The position numbers and the translations under genes are program-made. Below, in pieces: positions 13,130 to 25,448 of a stretch of 64,000 nt of DNA (position 1 is the first letter of the stretch; every line of letters begins with the position of its first letter). Below the pieces are notes generated by a model. That model worked only from the letters and a program-made list of their open reading frames with translations. It did no database searches and was not told the origin of the DNA. Location: positions 7,185,318-7,249,317 of the forward strand of contig JAVDOI010000010.1 in the NCBI GenBank assembly GCA_032191485.1, written 5' to 3'. The stretch comes from Leptoclinus maculatus (Eukaryota; Chordata; Actinopteri; Perciformes; Stichaeidae).

Positions 13130-13407
13130 CACAAATAAACGGACAATTTAAAGCGCGTACATTTAATTATAGTCGTTGGGTGCTCGGCGGGGTTTTTTTC
13201 TTCAGCAAACGGGTGAACAGTTTATCGGTATCCGCTCATCAACGGTAGCTTAGCTTTGCTAGCAGTCAGCGACGTTCTGGCATGCGTGTGGATGGAAGAG
13301 CTCTTCCTCATCGCGTTCACCATAAAGGTTTAGTTCTGCTTTCAGCTGCTGACCTAGTGGAGGAGAACTCCTCACAGAGACTTCACGTAAAAGGCCCACA
13401 AACTGCC
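13130..13407 (+). promoter_or_regulatory. ripk2 promoter/5' UTR, probably shared with the divergent gene
   Basis: The interval between the two divergent genes is richer in CpG than its surroundings (12,830-13,600). An in-frame upstream ATG at 13282 would add 42 residues to RIPK2. That extension is unlike the family's N-terminus, so I treat it as 5' UTR. Confidence 0.4.
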
Positions 13408-16400
13408 ATGGAGCCGTGTGCGTCTATGGGCTGTGTGAACATCGGCAGTCTGACCAGCACCTTGCCGGTGATCCCGTACCAGAAGCTGACAGACCTGTAC
13501 TACGTGAGCAGAGGGGGCTTCGGCACCGTGTTCAAGGCGCAGCACTCGGACTGGAGGACCACTGTGGCCATCAAGTGCCTGAAGCTCGACTGTCCTGTTG
13601 GAGAAAGGTATTCATGTGTTCACGTGACCACCTCGTGTAACGCTGACTATTTAGGCTTTCGTTGTGTTATTAAAAGGACGTTTTACAGAGAAGTAACTGT
13701 GTGGTTACAGACTATCTAAGGTGGAAACAGAGCATCAAGTCTTCAATTAGTGTCACTTTTTAATCAAATGTTAGGCTTTAATCAGATGTGTCCATAATGT
13801 CATAGACGTTGTTTCAGTGCCCTGTCTCTTCCTGCAGCTCAGGTGACGAAACTTGCTCAAATCCACATATTCAAGTCTGCACACATTTATTTTAATAATA
13901 TATATTGTTCTTTTAGTTTGCCTTTTAATTGTGAGAGGACTGTGGCTCAATCACCGGCCTGTGTAATAGCTGTTCCCTCAAATATATCTCTAATGACTCC
14001 CATAACTCTTTGTAGACCAAAAGAGTCTACTAAGTACTGGACTTTTTCAGGCTCATATTAACATTTTAGAGATTCAAAATCTGATAACGATTTATCCAAA
14101 CATAAATGAATAACCTACCATTTTTGTAAGGATTCTTTAAACTTGGTTTTAAAGAGTTTTTACAAAGATATTACATGTCGGGGCTCTCTGGTAGACGAGC
14201 TATGCATTGGAGACTCCATTTCTAAGTCATATTAAACATATCTTGGTATGTCTGTGCTGTAATTTCTTGTTACTTTGGCCAACATGCAGTATATGCCGAT
14301 ACTGATATATTGGTTTAGCTGATTAATCTGACAATCGGCTTCCAAGATTCATTCCTTTGGCATGCTTCCTGTAATTCTGTGTACACCCCAAATGTCATCA
14401 CTGTTTTGGCTTTTGTTTTATTTCTTTTTGTGAGAATAAAGACTGACTTTGTATCACTGGCTGTGTTTCAGAGAGAGGAACTGCCTGCTTAAGGAGGCCG
14501 AGGTGCTCCACAAAGCCAGGTTCAACTACATAATCCAAATCTTTGGCATCTGCAACGAGCCAGAGTTCTTCTGCATAGTCACCGAGTTTATGAGCAATGG
14601 CTCTCTGGACCTGCTGCTCCACGAGGTAGCTATATGTCATCATGTCATTTCATAAATCTAAGAGTTGCTCTTTCAAATAACTGCTGCGATTATAATCGAT
14701 GGCTCAATCTTAAATAATTAATAAGGATTAAAGATTAATAAAATAACCGCTGTCCTTCACTATGTGGAATTTCTATTCTTTTCCTCTTTCCCTCAGGAAA
14801 TGAGAGCTAATATGTAACTAAAGTACAAAATAAAATTTCTGTATTCAATAAAATTACACAAAGACAAATGTAGAGAACATCTAAGCTTTCCACAGTGCTT
14901 TTGTTTCCAAAATAGCTAAAGTGAAAGAGTCTCTTTGTGGTTTTCGGTAACATTTATGCATCACTCGTCATGTGTATGTGTGCCATTCATGCCTGTGACT
15001 CAGCAAGCAAAAGTGGAACTTGAAAGTATTCACAATTTATGATGAAACAAGCAGGGGAAGAGAAAGAAAAGCAGAAAAATATAGTTTGGGGGAAATTCCT
15101 ACTTGTCTTGGTGTAGTAAAATGTCTCTCCTCTCGGTTTGTGCTCTTGTCATGCTCTGTTTCTTAGTCGGTCTCCCTGTGATGCTCTTATTTACATTTAA
15201 AACAGAGTCTGTGGTCTCTTCCTACAGAAGGACATGTACCCCGGGCTTGCCTGGCCTTTGCGACTGAGGATCCTCTATGAGATTGCCTTAGGGGTTAACT
15301 TCCTTCACAACATGAATCCACCCCTCTTGCATCATGACCTAAAGACACAGAACATACTGTTGGATGGAGAATTCCACGTTAAGGTGTGTCAGCAAGACTT
15401 TGGTACAGTATGAACTGGATGCGTGACAAAAAGAAACAAACATTTGAGCTTAGGTGTCACTGAGTGTGGATGTCTGTGTGTGTGTGTATATGTTCAGTAA
15501 AGTCCCATGTTAACCCACAGAAACCATACAGTACGGCACAAAAAAGTAAAAAGATGTGTGTTATAGTAGCTCCCACTATAATAAACAGGACAATTATCTC
15601 ACAACATGGCTAATGTTCTTGGAGCCTCAATCAGTTGATAGAAGAAAAAGCTGATTCAGTAAAAACAACATTTATCTAGAATTATAAATGAATGCTAATG
15701 TTCTGCTCTCACTCGGCCCAGATTGCTGACTTTGGCCTTTCAAAGTGGCGGCAGCTGTCCGTCAGTAAAGGCTCGGGGTCCAAGCCCACAGAAATGGGGG
15801 GCACAGTGATCTACATGCCCCCTGAGAAGTACGAACCATCCAAGAGCCGTCGGGCCGATGTGAAGCACGACATGTACAGGTGAGACAGCAAAGCTCAATA
15901 ACTAGTCATTAGAAATTGGTTGGACAATAGACAACAAGTACGGTCTCTTTTTATCTGGGTATGCTTCAGTATCTACAACATGAGTTCCATCTAAATATGT
16001 TTTATGTTCAATTAGTCAGTGGTCAAATTATTGGGCTGAATTTTGGATTGGACGAACTCTCGCAGACTTCACTGCACAGTTCATAAACTCTGACAGAGTA
16101 AATATGTGTTGAGCTTAAGCATTACAGGGAAGCAAGGTTTTCCTGACTGGCAAGCTGTCATACTGTGCCGGCATGGGGCTGTTGGATTGTTACTTGTTAG
16201 CATACCAACAATCGGAAGAGTGCAGCTGTATGTGCCAGTGGTTAAAGCTGTAGTAATGCTGGGAAAGTGGTTTGATTTCAGGAATCTCTCAGAAAGAGGG
16301 AGTGGTGACTGTTACAAAAGAAGATGAACAACGTGGTTGTATGAGGTACTTATCCACAGTCAGTGTATTAACTACAGTACAGTAGAGGACAGTCTGCACA

Positions 16401-19400
16401 CCCCCAGCCTGGTGAAGCAGACAAAACATATTTTAGCCACCTAAAGGAAAGGCCCACCTAAAAAAATCAATATCACTTTAAGTGTACACTATATTTATTA
16501 TATTTCACTGCTTTACCTTACCTTTAGACAGCCGTTAATCTGAAGCTGTTATATCCATCTATGCTCTCTTCAAAACAACCAGGCTTCATGGACAAAAGTA
16601 ATTTTCCCTTACAAAACATGGCGACCTCGATCGGTTAGTTTGTTTGTGGTATTGTGAGACTTTGTTTTTTTTTAAAGTGTTTGTTCAAATTGACCAAAGT
16701 GTCCGTCTCTTTCTCCAAACTGGGGGCGTGCAGACAACCACCTACTGTGGAGTAATACACGGTCATGGATACGTAGCTTAGACAATCCCACTTTGAAGAA
16801 TCCAAACTATCGCTTTAATCTTTTGGGCAATGGGTTTCGATTGCTGCAACAGGTCAATTGGTCATTGTTCTTCCTCAAAGCAGCTTCTCTGGTTAGCTTG
16901 ACGTAAAGTCCCTTAACTCTGAAGGGGAATACCGAAGAGAATGATGTAACTCTAATTTCCCTTCACTGATTCTCTCCCGCATGTTTACATTGAAGCTATG
17001 CCATCATTATGTGGGAAGTGCTGTCCAGGCAGATTCCATTTGAAGGTAACACATTATCTACTTTATTATCTTTTTTTTTTTTATGTCCAGGTTTAATGTA
17101 ACTCTCTCATTCTGTCCAGTTACTCTTTGAGTGAACTTTCATGGTGCCACCATTAACACTGATCTGTATTTGTGCGATCAGAGGTGACCAACCCAATGCA
17201 GATCATGTTCAGTGTGCTTCGTGGGATGCGTCCTGACACGGGTCTGGACAGTCTGCCTCCTGACATCCCCAGCAGAGAAACCCTCATCAGTTTAATGACC
17301 TGCGGCTGGACCACTAACCCTGATGAACGACCTTCCTTCCTCAGTAAGCTCACACAAATAACCGATTTGCAGAAATTCCTTTCTGGCAGGAGTTAAAAAT
17401 TCCACCCCCTCAAAGGAGTGCACTCTGTTGAACCTGTTTTACAGTTGGGAATAACAAATCCTGCTTGTCACTGTACCCTGACTAAGCAGTGACTAAGAAT
17501 CAGCTTCCTGTCACATTATTCTGCTGTCTTCACTGAATCATTTTCATAGACATTGTTCATCTCTTGCTCAAAACAGACAAATATAGACATTCACTACTTA
17601 CTCACATTCGTTCAGACAATAATCTTTGGCAAGTTCAGGACTAAAACTGAGTGCTTCTTATCTTCTATCTCTTTCTCACTGACACACCCACTCCAGCTGC
17701 AGTCACAGCAACACAGTCACATTACATAGTGTATTTTCCACTTCTGGATTTAACTGTACCACAAAACTGAGAACTGAACCTCAGTTGGTACTAAATGTTT
17801 TGATGACCATACAGCTTCCTTTCTTCTGTTGATAAATGTACCAGTAACAACCAAATGTGCACTAAAATCACCAGTAAACATCGACAAGTTTCTGTCCACA
17901 CCTGCAGCAAACAGAGCTGTGCATGGCCTACGGAGAAAAAACACATAACTGTCAGTGAAACCAGTTCAAACCTGTTTACTAGATATCCTACTGTGAGAAC
18001 AAAACTGCAGAAATGTGATGTGTTTTTTGCCATTTCAGAGTGTCTGATTGAACTTGAGCCCATGGTGAGGACGTTTGACGAAATTGACTTCCTGGAGGCC
18101 GTGTTGGAGATCAAGAGGTCAAAGGTTAGTCATCTCACAGTTATTTTTTAAGGATACCTTCCACACCTGTAGTTCAGTTAATTTCGTACGAACCAAGAGA
18201 AAACATTTGACATGGGTGCTACGCGTCCACAAAAACAGCCTCGGTTAGCGGACCGAGACCCACCTTTTCAAGAGTCTCGGTTCGATTGTTTGGTCCGCAC
18301 GAGGCTTTGATTGGCAGCTTTCGCATCAGCCCAAATGAACCAAACTAACCGGGGAAATGGACCTGAGTGTGTTCAACCGAACCAACCAGGTTAAGTGTGA
18401 ACCCGCCTTAAGTCTTTAGAGATGAAATAAAGGGAGAGAGAGTTGGGGAACAACATGCAACAGAGGTCCGGACTTGGACTCAATCTGGGGACGCTGTCGT
18501 TGGCCATTTCTCACAGTTGTGTTTATCTGATCTGATGAACATGGAGAATGGGGAAAGTAAGTGACTTTCCCACTTTTTAAGATGACAAACAGAATAACGG
18601 CACCAGTATCATATCGTGGTGCTTAGAAGAACGGGCTTCATACTCCAAAGATTGTAATTTTGAATGTGCAGGAAAGTCTGGGTGCTAAAGTTAATTAGAA
18701 TTGTCACAAGTTACCAGAGCCTGAAAGTGAAGTTATATTTATTTATATATATATATTGATAAACTCTTTAGTGTTTTTTCTTGGTTAATGAACAAAAACT
18801 GTCAATTATTAAGATTTGAATCGATTACCTGTCAGTTGCTTGACTTTGCTATTGAACCAACTCACTGTTCCAGGAAGCAGTTTTATCTTTATCTCTCCCT
18901 TTCACTAAACACCCAACTGTTGCATGGCAATTCAGAGAGCAGCTTCAGAGGAACGTAACTGTACAGTCAACGTTGTAGCTGTGTGTAAGAGAGTGAAGCA
19001 GAACTGAAACAAAACACACACATTCTCAAAAAATTTAGAAAGTGACTTGTTCATTGTAGATGAACAAGTGAACCTTCTTTGAATTGTGTGTAATTTGGGA
19101 CAGTTTGAATTTTGAAGAACACAAATTTGACTTCATAATTTGATCTTAATATAGCCTTCTTCTTGGTATGTTTATGTGTGCACATGACTGAAACTGAACA
19201 ATGAAAAGGCAGCAAAACTTCCACCAGGAACTAGTGAAGTGAATATTTAACTGTGTGCATGAAAACACTTCTGCTCCATTAACTGTTTGATACAGTTTAT
19301 AGTAATTTATGCTTGTTAGTAAATAAGGTGTCTTACTCGGGTTAATAGCAGATGTGATTCATTTGACTTTGGCATATTTGATTGAACACTATTGATTGTT

Positions 19401-20970
19401 TCCTGCTATTCGTCTCTGTCAGTATGACTCACTCCCCTCTTCTTCCTTGTTCCTCCACAGAGGATGCATAGATCCGGCTGTTGTTCAGCCCAGTCAGTGA
19501 GTGAGAAGAAGAGGAGTGATGATGGACCCCTGAACAAGGACAGGCCCAGCCCCTGGCCGGTCAGTAGCTGAAATGTCTGTGCAAACATCAAGAACAAGTC
19601 TAATAATATACAGCGATACTTGGGGATCTACATATAAGCATTGTCTGTGTTTGGTTATTATGTCTTCAAAGTCCCAGTGAAAGTCTTTAGCTTTTATACT
19701 GTGACGTATTCCCTCCTGAAACAAAATATTTGAGCGGTGCATAGTTACAAGAGGGATTTAAATCCGATCCTTTGCATTTGATTGGATCAGCTATAAAGTG
19801 AGTGGCCTTAAGTAGCCCAATAGTCCCTGTAGAGGACTGTAGCTCCACACACGCCTCCCTTGTCGCTAAAAGTTACAGATTGATTGATGTATGTCATGAT
19901 ATTATTGGTTGCATATATTGTTAAATAAGTGCACAATATGACCGTGGATGTGATCTAAAAGGGCATCTTTCATATCTTCTCGACTTTAATGTCTGTGTGG
20001 AAATGTGAATTAAGCATCATTGTTTGTTCTGCCACAGGAGAGCTCCGGCTCAGGCTCTTGTTCCTCCCAGGACACGGATATATCTCTACCATGCCCCCTC
20101 AGCAGCAGCAGCAGCAGCATCAGCAGCAACAATGCTACACCAGGTATTTACAACAGGACTGGCATTTTATGCATTGGCCTCATTTACTGTGTGGCTATGA
20201 AACAAAGGAAAAGGCTCACAATGCCACGCATCAGGTTTTATGTAAATATCTGTGTACTATATAAGCCTCTTCTTCTACTCTTTCTGATGCAGAGGGGCTT
20301 CCGTCGTCATTTTTAGCTCATACACTGGAGCCTCCTGAGTCTCTGAAGGACCCCACAGGCAACAATCTGAACGGCGACGTGAATGATTTGAACATACCCA
20401 TCAAGCCAGGCCTGCCTGTCACTGATTATGAGACGCAGCTGGAGAACCTCAAGCTTCAGCCTCAGCAACAAGGTACACCAGTTAAAGCATGATGTATGAA
20501 GTGGCTGATAATGATAATACAGTTCTGGAAATTTTTATATTATTTACAACCAGAATCTGAATCACTCCTCTCTCTCCTCACTTGCAGCAGAATACTCTCC
20601 TCCATTGCGGCACTCCCCTCCCTCACAAGGCCCAATCGCCCAGTGGATCGCGACACGCCGCGAGGAGATCGTCTCCCAGATGACGGAGGCCTGTCTGAAC
20701 CAGTGCTTGGACGCCCTGCTGGCCCAAACCATGCTGATGCGGGAGGATTACGAGCTGGTGGTGACCCAGACCACACGCACCGCCAAGGTCCGCCAGCTCC
20801 TGGACAACTGTCATCGGCGCTGTGAAGACTTCTGCCGCATTGTCGTCCGCAAGCTGCGTGACAACAAGCAAACGGGCCTGAAGCCGTACCCGCCTGAAAT
20901 TAGCTCCCCGATCCTCTCTTCCTGCGCACCGCCGCTGTCCATGTCCTACAATATGCCCAGGAACGTGTAG
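13408..20970 (+). CDS. ripk2: Receptor-interacting serine/threonine kinase 2 (RIPK2/RICK)
   Basis: RIPK2 is the kinase adaptor that links NOD1/NOD2 peptidoglycan sensing to NF-kB and MAPK signalling. Eleven coding exons join in phase: 13408-13607, 14472-14625, 15228-15383, 15722-15879, 16996-17045, 17182-17343, 18039-18124, 19461-19559, 20038-20143, 20293-20472, 20588-20970, giving 577 aa (human is 540). The kinase domain has a glycine loop (RGGFGTVF), catalytic lysine (VAIKCLK), the RIPK2-typical HHD loop (LLHHDLKTQNILL) and DFG (IADFGLSKW). A Ser-rich linker follows, encoded partly by a CAG/AGC run. The C-terminal CARD contains MTEACLNQCLDALL and EDYELV, as in the family. The start at MEPCASM is chosen because the family begins just before the LPxIPYxKL motif. 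An ATTAAA signal at 23633-23638 could end a long 3' UTR. Confidence 0.95.
16440..16830. repeat. Probable teleost interspersed repeat in ripk2 intron 4
   Basis: The stretch 16,600-16,820 has motifs familiar from multi-copy fish repeats ('aaaacatggcgacctcgat', 'tccaaactgggggcgtgc', 'ccaaactatcgctttaa'). It is non-coding and lies between the kinase exons. Confidence 0.45.
18180..18420. repeat. Short interspersed DNA-element-like sequence in ripk2 intron 7
   Basis: The block between 18,215 and 18,415 has gene-free GC-rich sequence with inverted 'ggaccgagac' / 'tctcggtt' motifs and ends with 'gtgtgaacccgcctta'. This resembles small non-autonomous DNA elements found repeatedly in fish. No target-site duplication could be fixed. 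Confidence 0.4.
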
Positions 20971-23900
20971 CAACAGTCACCGCCAAACTAATGGAAACAA
21001 TCCAGATTATAGACTGTGTCAACTTTACACTACACATAACTCTTACTGGTACCGTTTTCGGTAAAATGGTCGCCACGGTTCCTGTCAGTCCTGCCCTCAA
21101 AGAGGAACTGAAGGCTGGGTGAGCAAAAAGAGTCACAAAACTAAGCTACTCCCTTAGAAGTATATCCACTCACAAAAGATCAAATGTTTGATTCTGTGCA
21201 ATCAGAATCAAACGATTTTGAAGGAATCAGTGATTTTATTTCACAATGTTAATGAGGTGATTTATTTATCGTCCCTTCATTCTGAGTGGATGTATAACAG
21301 GGTGTCTCTCCTTTAGTACGTTATGCTTTTGTCTGCAAAGCTCAGTTTCCATTATGTGAAAGTGATTATTTATAGAATGCAAACATCCTCAACACTCTCG
21401 GTTGATCTGAGTAAGTGACAGAAGGACTGTTGTCATGCTGGAAAACCTCCAGCCAAAATAAGGTTTATTCCTATTAAAGCAATCCTAATCTTAAAGTATC
21501 CTGTAGTCATTGGTGAACTATCCCGATGATGTTCACCCTCTGAGTGAAGTCACTGAGTATGTGGCCCTCAGTGTGTTTGTATTGAAGCACATGGCCTGCA
21601 TTCAATCGGTAAGAAATGCATTGTCAAGTACAAGGACGACGTCGGAGCCAGTGACAGCTAACTATGTGGTTTGGGACATTAACAGCTTCACATAACTGAA
21701 GTGTTGGAATGAGTCATGAGTTTGTGCACTGTGGCCGTTTGACCGTATGGAATATTTTGTCCCTGCCTTTTTTCTCCCCCTCTTTTTAAAGAAGAAGTTC
21801 AGATTGTAATACAACACTCAGAATGAGGGATGTGTGTGTCTGCATGTCCGTCTAGATTAAAAGTGGACCAAAGTGATCTGATTTATTTTGGTCTTCTCAG
21901 TAGTGGCCTCACCTCTCAGTCAGTGTTTCTATACCAGGAAACCCCATGTGCCATAGCAAATACATGTTGGGTCAAAATAACCAACAGAACAAACTGTTTA
22001 TGTTTAACATTACAGTAGTTTATTTGTGTTTGTGTGCTCCTGAATTTAATTTAAATTAAATCAATACTTTTAAACTAATAAATACAGTGCATGGCCTAAG
22101 TGCCCACATACTTATTATGATATGTGTAAATCTGTAGTTAAAACAGGAAGAAACATGGTTTCTGTTCATGGCCCGAGGGCCCACTTCAAAGATTGCAATG
22201 CAACTGTAAAAGTAAGATGTAACAAACGGAGCACACAGAAATGGTAAAATAATGGTTTCTGTGCCAAGAGGTTAAGACTAGGATGTGCAATGTATTAGAA
22301 ATATGCTCAAGTCATATTCCAGTTTGTTTTTAAAACGTCACCACAGCCCATTTATAAAGTAGGTTTAGTAGTTTGGCCACCCCGGCTGTAGTTTACCAGC
22401 TGAGCAGTCTATGCAGTCGCTGCTCAGTTCATCACTCTGGACTCGTACAACTTTCTCTACATGTGCTTCCCCATCTGATCAAAACAATAGTAACACCTGT
22501 TACTTATATATAATTATCTCTTTTTCTCCTGTACATAGTTCAATAACATTCAGCAAGTCTTAATCCTGTTAAATGCAAGAAAATACACATTTATATCGAG
22601 GCAGTAGTTTTTATGTATACCGGTACATAATGCTGAGTAAGAGTTTTGTCTTTACTTCACTCATACACACAGTATACATGTCCTTTGTGCCAGAAAGTTT
22701 CCATGACACAGTTTGAACCGTCAGTCTTCCTAATCACCATGTTTATGTATGTGTATTTAATAGGACTATAACATTAATATTAATTCATTTAACAATTATT
22801 TTCTCGATAATCGTTTGATCTATAAAATGGTAAAAAGTTCTGTTGATAGATTTCCAAAGCCCAATATCTTCAGATTTTCCCTTAATACAAATGTTTCTTG
22901 TGTGCATATATGCCTCTCATTAAGGGCCTCGCTGTCTTTATCACTGCCTTCACTTATCACTTAACTCTAAACGTTATCATAGTTTAGCTGTGTCCTTTAC
23001 TGTCTGTATAGACTCCAATTCAACAGAGCATGACCTTTTTGTTGTTCCCCATCAGTCGGTCCAAAGAAAGTTGAAGTTCCATAAAGAACTTAAATAACAC
23101 AGTGGGAAATGAGCCACAGCAGGTTATTCTTATTAAGAAACCGTGTTACAAGAAATCGCACACAATTACATTCTATCATTTAAAAGACAACAGGAAGGCC
23201 AAGGAAGGTCGATGCGTTTCCATCATGGTGGGCCTTGTGTTCGATAACTGTGCCTCGTATTCTGCTTTTGGCAACGTGCAAAAGCCTTTCACACATATCA
23301 AGACACGCTGAGTAGAAATACTACAAATGTGATATCTTAAAATGTAACATATTTTATACTGTCGAGGATAGTTTCATCTCTTTTATATATATTTTCATTT
23401 GTGATCACTTGTTTAAAACTCGTGCATTATTTTTGTTAAGTGATTATTTGTAATTCGTAGAATCGCCTTCTGCAAAATACATAAATATATATATGTGTAT
23501 ATATATATGTATGTATAATTTAGTGCCCATGTCATTATCGGATCAAACAAGAATATAATGTGTTACAGAATGTGCAGTTGATCTGTAGCTGTGGTTTCAA
23601 ACTAGGATTTTTCATTTTGTATCAAACTCTTCATTAAAATGAATACTCTGTTTTTACTTCTGCCTGCTGTCTTATTTTTTTTTATGTAACATTGATTCAA
23701 TGGGAAAGTTTACTCTATTTTTACAGTTGGCTCATATAATGTTACCATCTATATAGAGCTGCTATAGGGATACCAAGAGGGTTTATGTATAGCCATAGAT
23801 TACAGGACAGGCCCAGGAGCCTAAGACGTCAGGGTTGATGCACCTGCTAAATGTCACTGAAAGAGACTCTTGATGACCAAAAAGCAACCTCAAAAAGGCC

Positions 23901-24900
23901 ACTATGTGTTGTAAAAATGACAACAAAAGGCACATAATTACCTATATACATGGAGGAGGGGTGGGGGGATTTTACATGTTAGTATGATATATATATCTGT
24001 CTCTAACCTTTTGACCTACCATAACCTTTCAGTGTTGAACCCATGGTGTTTTTGTCCCCTTCGTGTTTGTTGCTCTTCATCCATGCCCTTCATAATAATC
24101 TCTTCAGGCTGTTTATGTGTCCTGTACTTTGTCTACACTTTCTGTAAACACTTATTGCGCAATATAAAAACAAACGAAAAAAAAGAAAAGCAGCTGTTGA
24201 GACAGTTCACAGTGCATTAGTTATTCTTTAATGACGGATCATTTGTATCGCATATCGTTCTGTATCATACAGTCTATCTTGTACTCGGCCGTGTGTTGAC
24301 CCCAGAAAACAAGCTTGGCTACTCGGCCGTCCCTACTAGCTGCAGGGGCTCAGGGCCGAGGTCGCTACTCTCTGAAAATAGCTACAGGGAGGGAACATGT
24401 GGTGTGCAGTTCATATGGTGCTGGTGAAAACACGCGTCTGTGGTTGTGCTAGGCTGCAGGGGATTACAACATCGACCGTCCTGTTGACTACCTCTCAGAG
24501 TTTACCTCACTCACATGTCTCACAGTCTGGTCAGAGGAGCAGCACTTGGTCTGAGGAGACTCTACACGTAACAAACTCATGTTGATCTTATATAAGTAAG
24601 CAAACAAAGTAAGCTCACCTTTTTGTCCTTTTTACATATTGGCCGTTTGTGTCCTAATCTACAAACTTAAGTAAGTTTTGTTCTCGTCTAAAAGAGCGGA
24701 CTATGGAGCGGAAATGTTTGTGTGTGAAAGTTCTGTTACTGGGAGATTGGCACCATGACCTCTTTTTGTATAGTGGACATATTCAGGCTTGAGAAGTGTA
24801 GTTATGACATTCAAAAAAGAAAAACGTGTAATATTGGAAAAACAGTTTGTTTTGTCTGTCAAACTGGAATATTCTCCTTTAATTCCAGCCCTTTCATCTT
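20971..24900. other. ripk2 3' UTR and intergenic DNA, no gene seen
   Basis: No supported exon occurs between the ripk2 stop and slc7a6 exon 1. The first part may be a long ripk2 3' UTR, up to ATTAAA at 23633. An AT-repeat patch (tatatatatgtgtatatatatatg) lies at about 23,483-23,515. ORFs here are short and have no family signal. Confidence 0.5.
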
Positions 24901-24924
24901 CACACTAAGCCCAGCCTTGGAGTA

Positions 24925-25448
24925 ATGGAGGATCTGAGGCAGAAGATGGAGTCATGTCACAGACAATATGCCCAGGTTCACGGACTTCCAATCTGACAAG
25001 GACCTTAAAGGCCCAGAATAATGGGAAAAGAGAGAAAATGCAGTTGAGGAGGAAATCTCCCCTTAGAGATGGGATCTGCCTCATTGTCTGGAACATGATT
25101 GGCTCTGATCTTCGTCCTCACCGAAGGGGTGTACTCATGAACAGTTGCTCTTTACGGCTGTCTTTGCTGATTTGGGCTTTGGAGGCATCTTCTCAGTGTT
25201 AGGGGCTTTGTGCTACGCGAGCTCGGCACCACCATCCCCCAAGGTCTGGAGCCAGCTAGCGCCTACATCCTGGAGTCGTTCGGAGGCTTCCTTGCTTTTA
25301 TCCGTCTGTGGAACTCCATGCCTGCTATTGAGAGCCGCCAGCCAGGCTGTGATTTCCTTGACCTTCGCCAACTACCTGGTGGAGGCTTCTACCCCACTCT
25401 GCCAGCCGCCGTACGATGCTGTCCCGGCTTCTGCTGCAGCCTGCCTCA
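24925..25448 (+). other. slc7a6 exon 1 with clustered small indels
   Basis: Compared with the SLC7A6/7 family, this exon lacks single G's at 'gctttggaggc' (25,177-25,187) and 'gctacgcgagctc' (25,211-25,223). Extra or missing bases also occur near 25,108-25,130, 25,240-25,255, 25,312-25,335 and 25,385-25,440. Some are compensating, so protein similarity reappears after each one. Splice donor and overall exon length are preserved. Confidence 0.8.

Noticed and set aside
13282..13407. Upstream in-frame start extending RIPK2 by 42 residues
   Set aside because: The extension has no family counterpart, and the family starts close to the MEPCASM methionine.
19989..20264. Glutamine-rich ORF (QQQQQQHQQQQ)
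   Set aside because: Other-frame shadow of ripk2 exon 9. The in-frame reading is poly-serine.
20540..20973. Long minus-strand ORFs opposite the CARD exon
   Set aside because: They are mirror frames of a GC-rich coding exon and lack any family signal.
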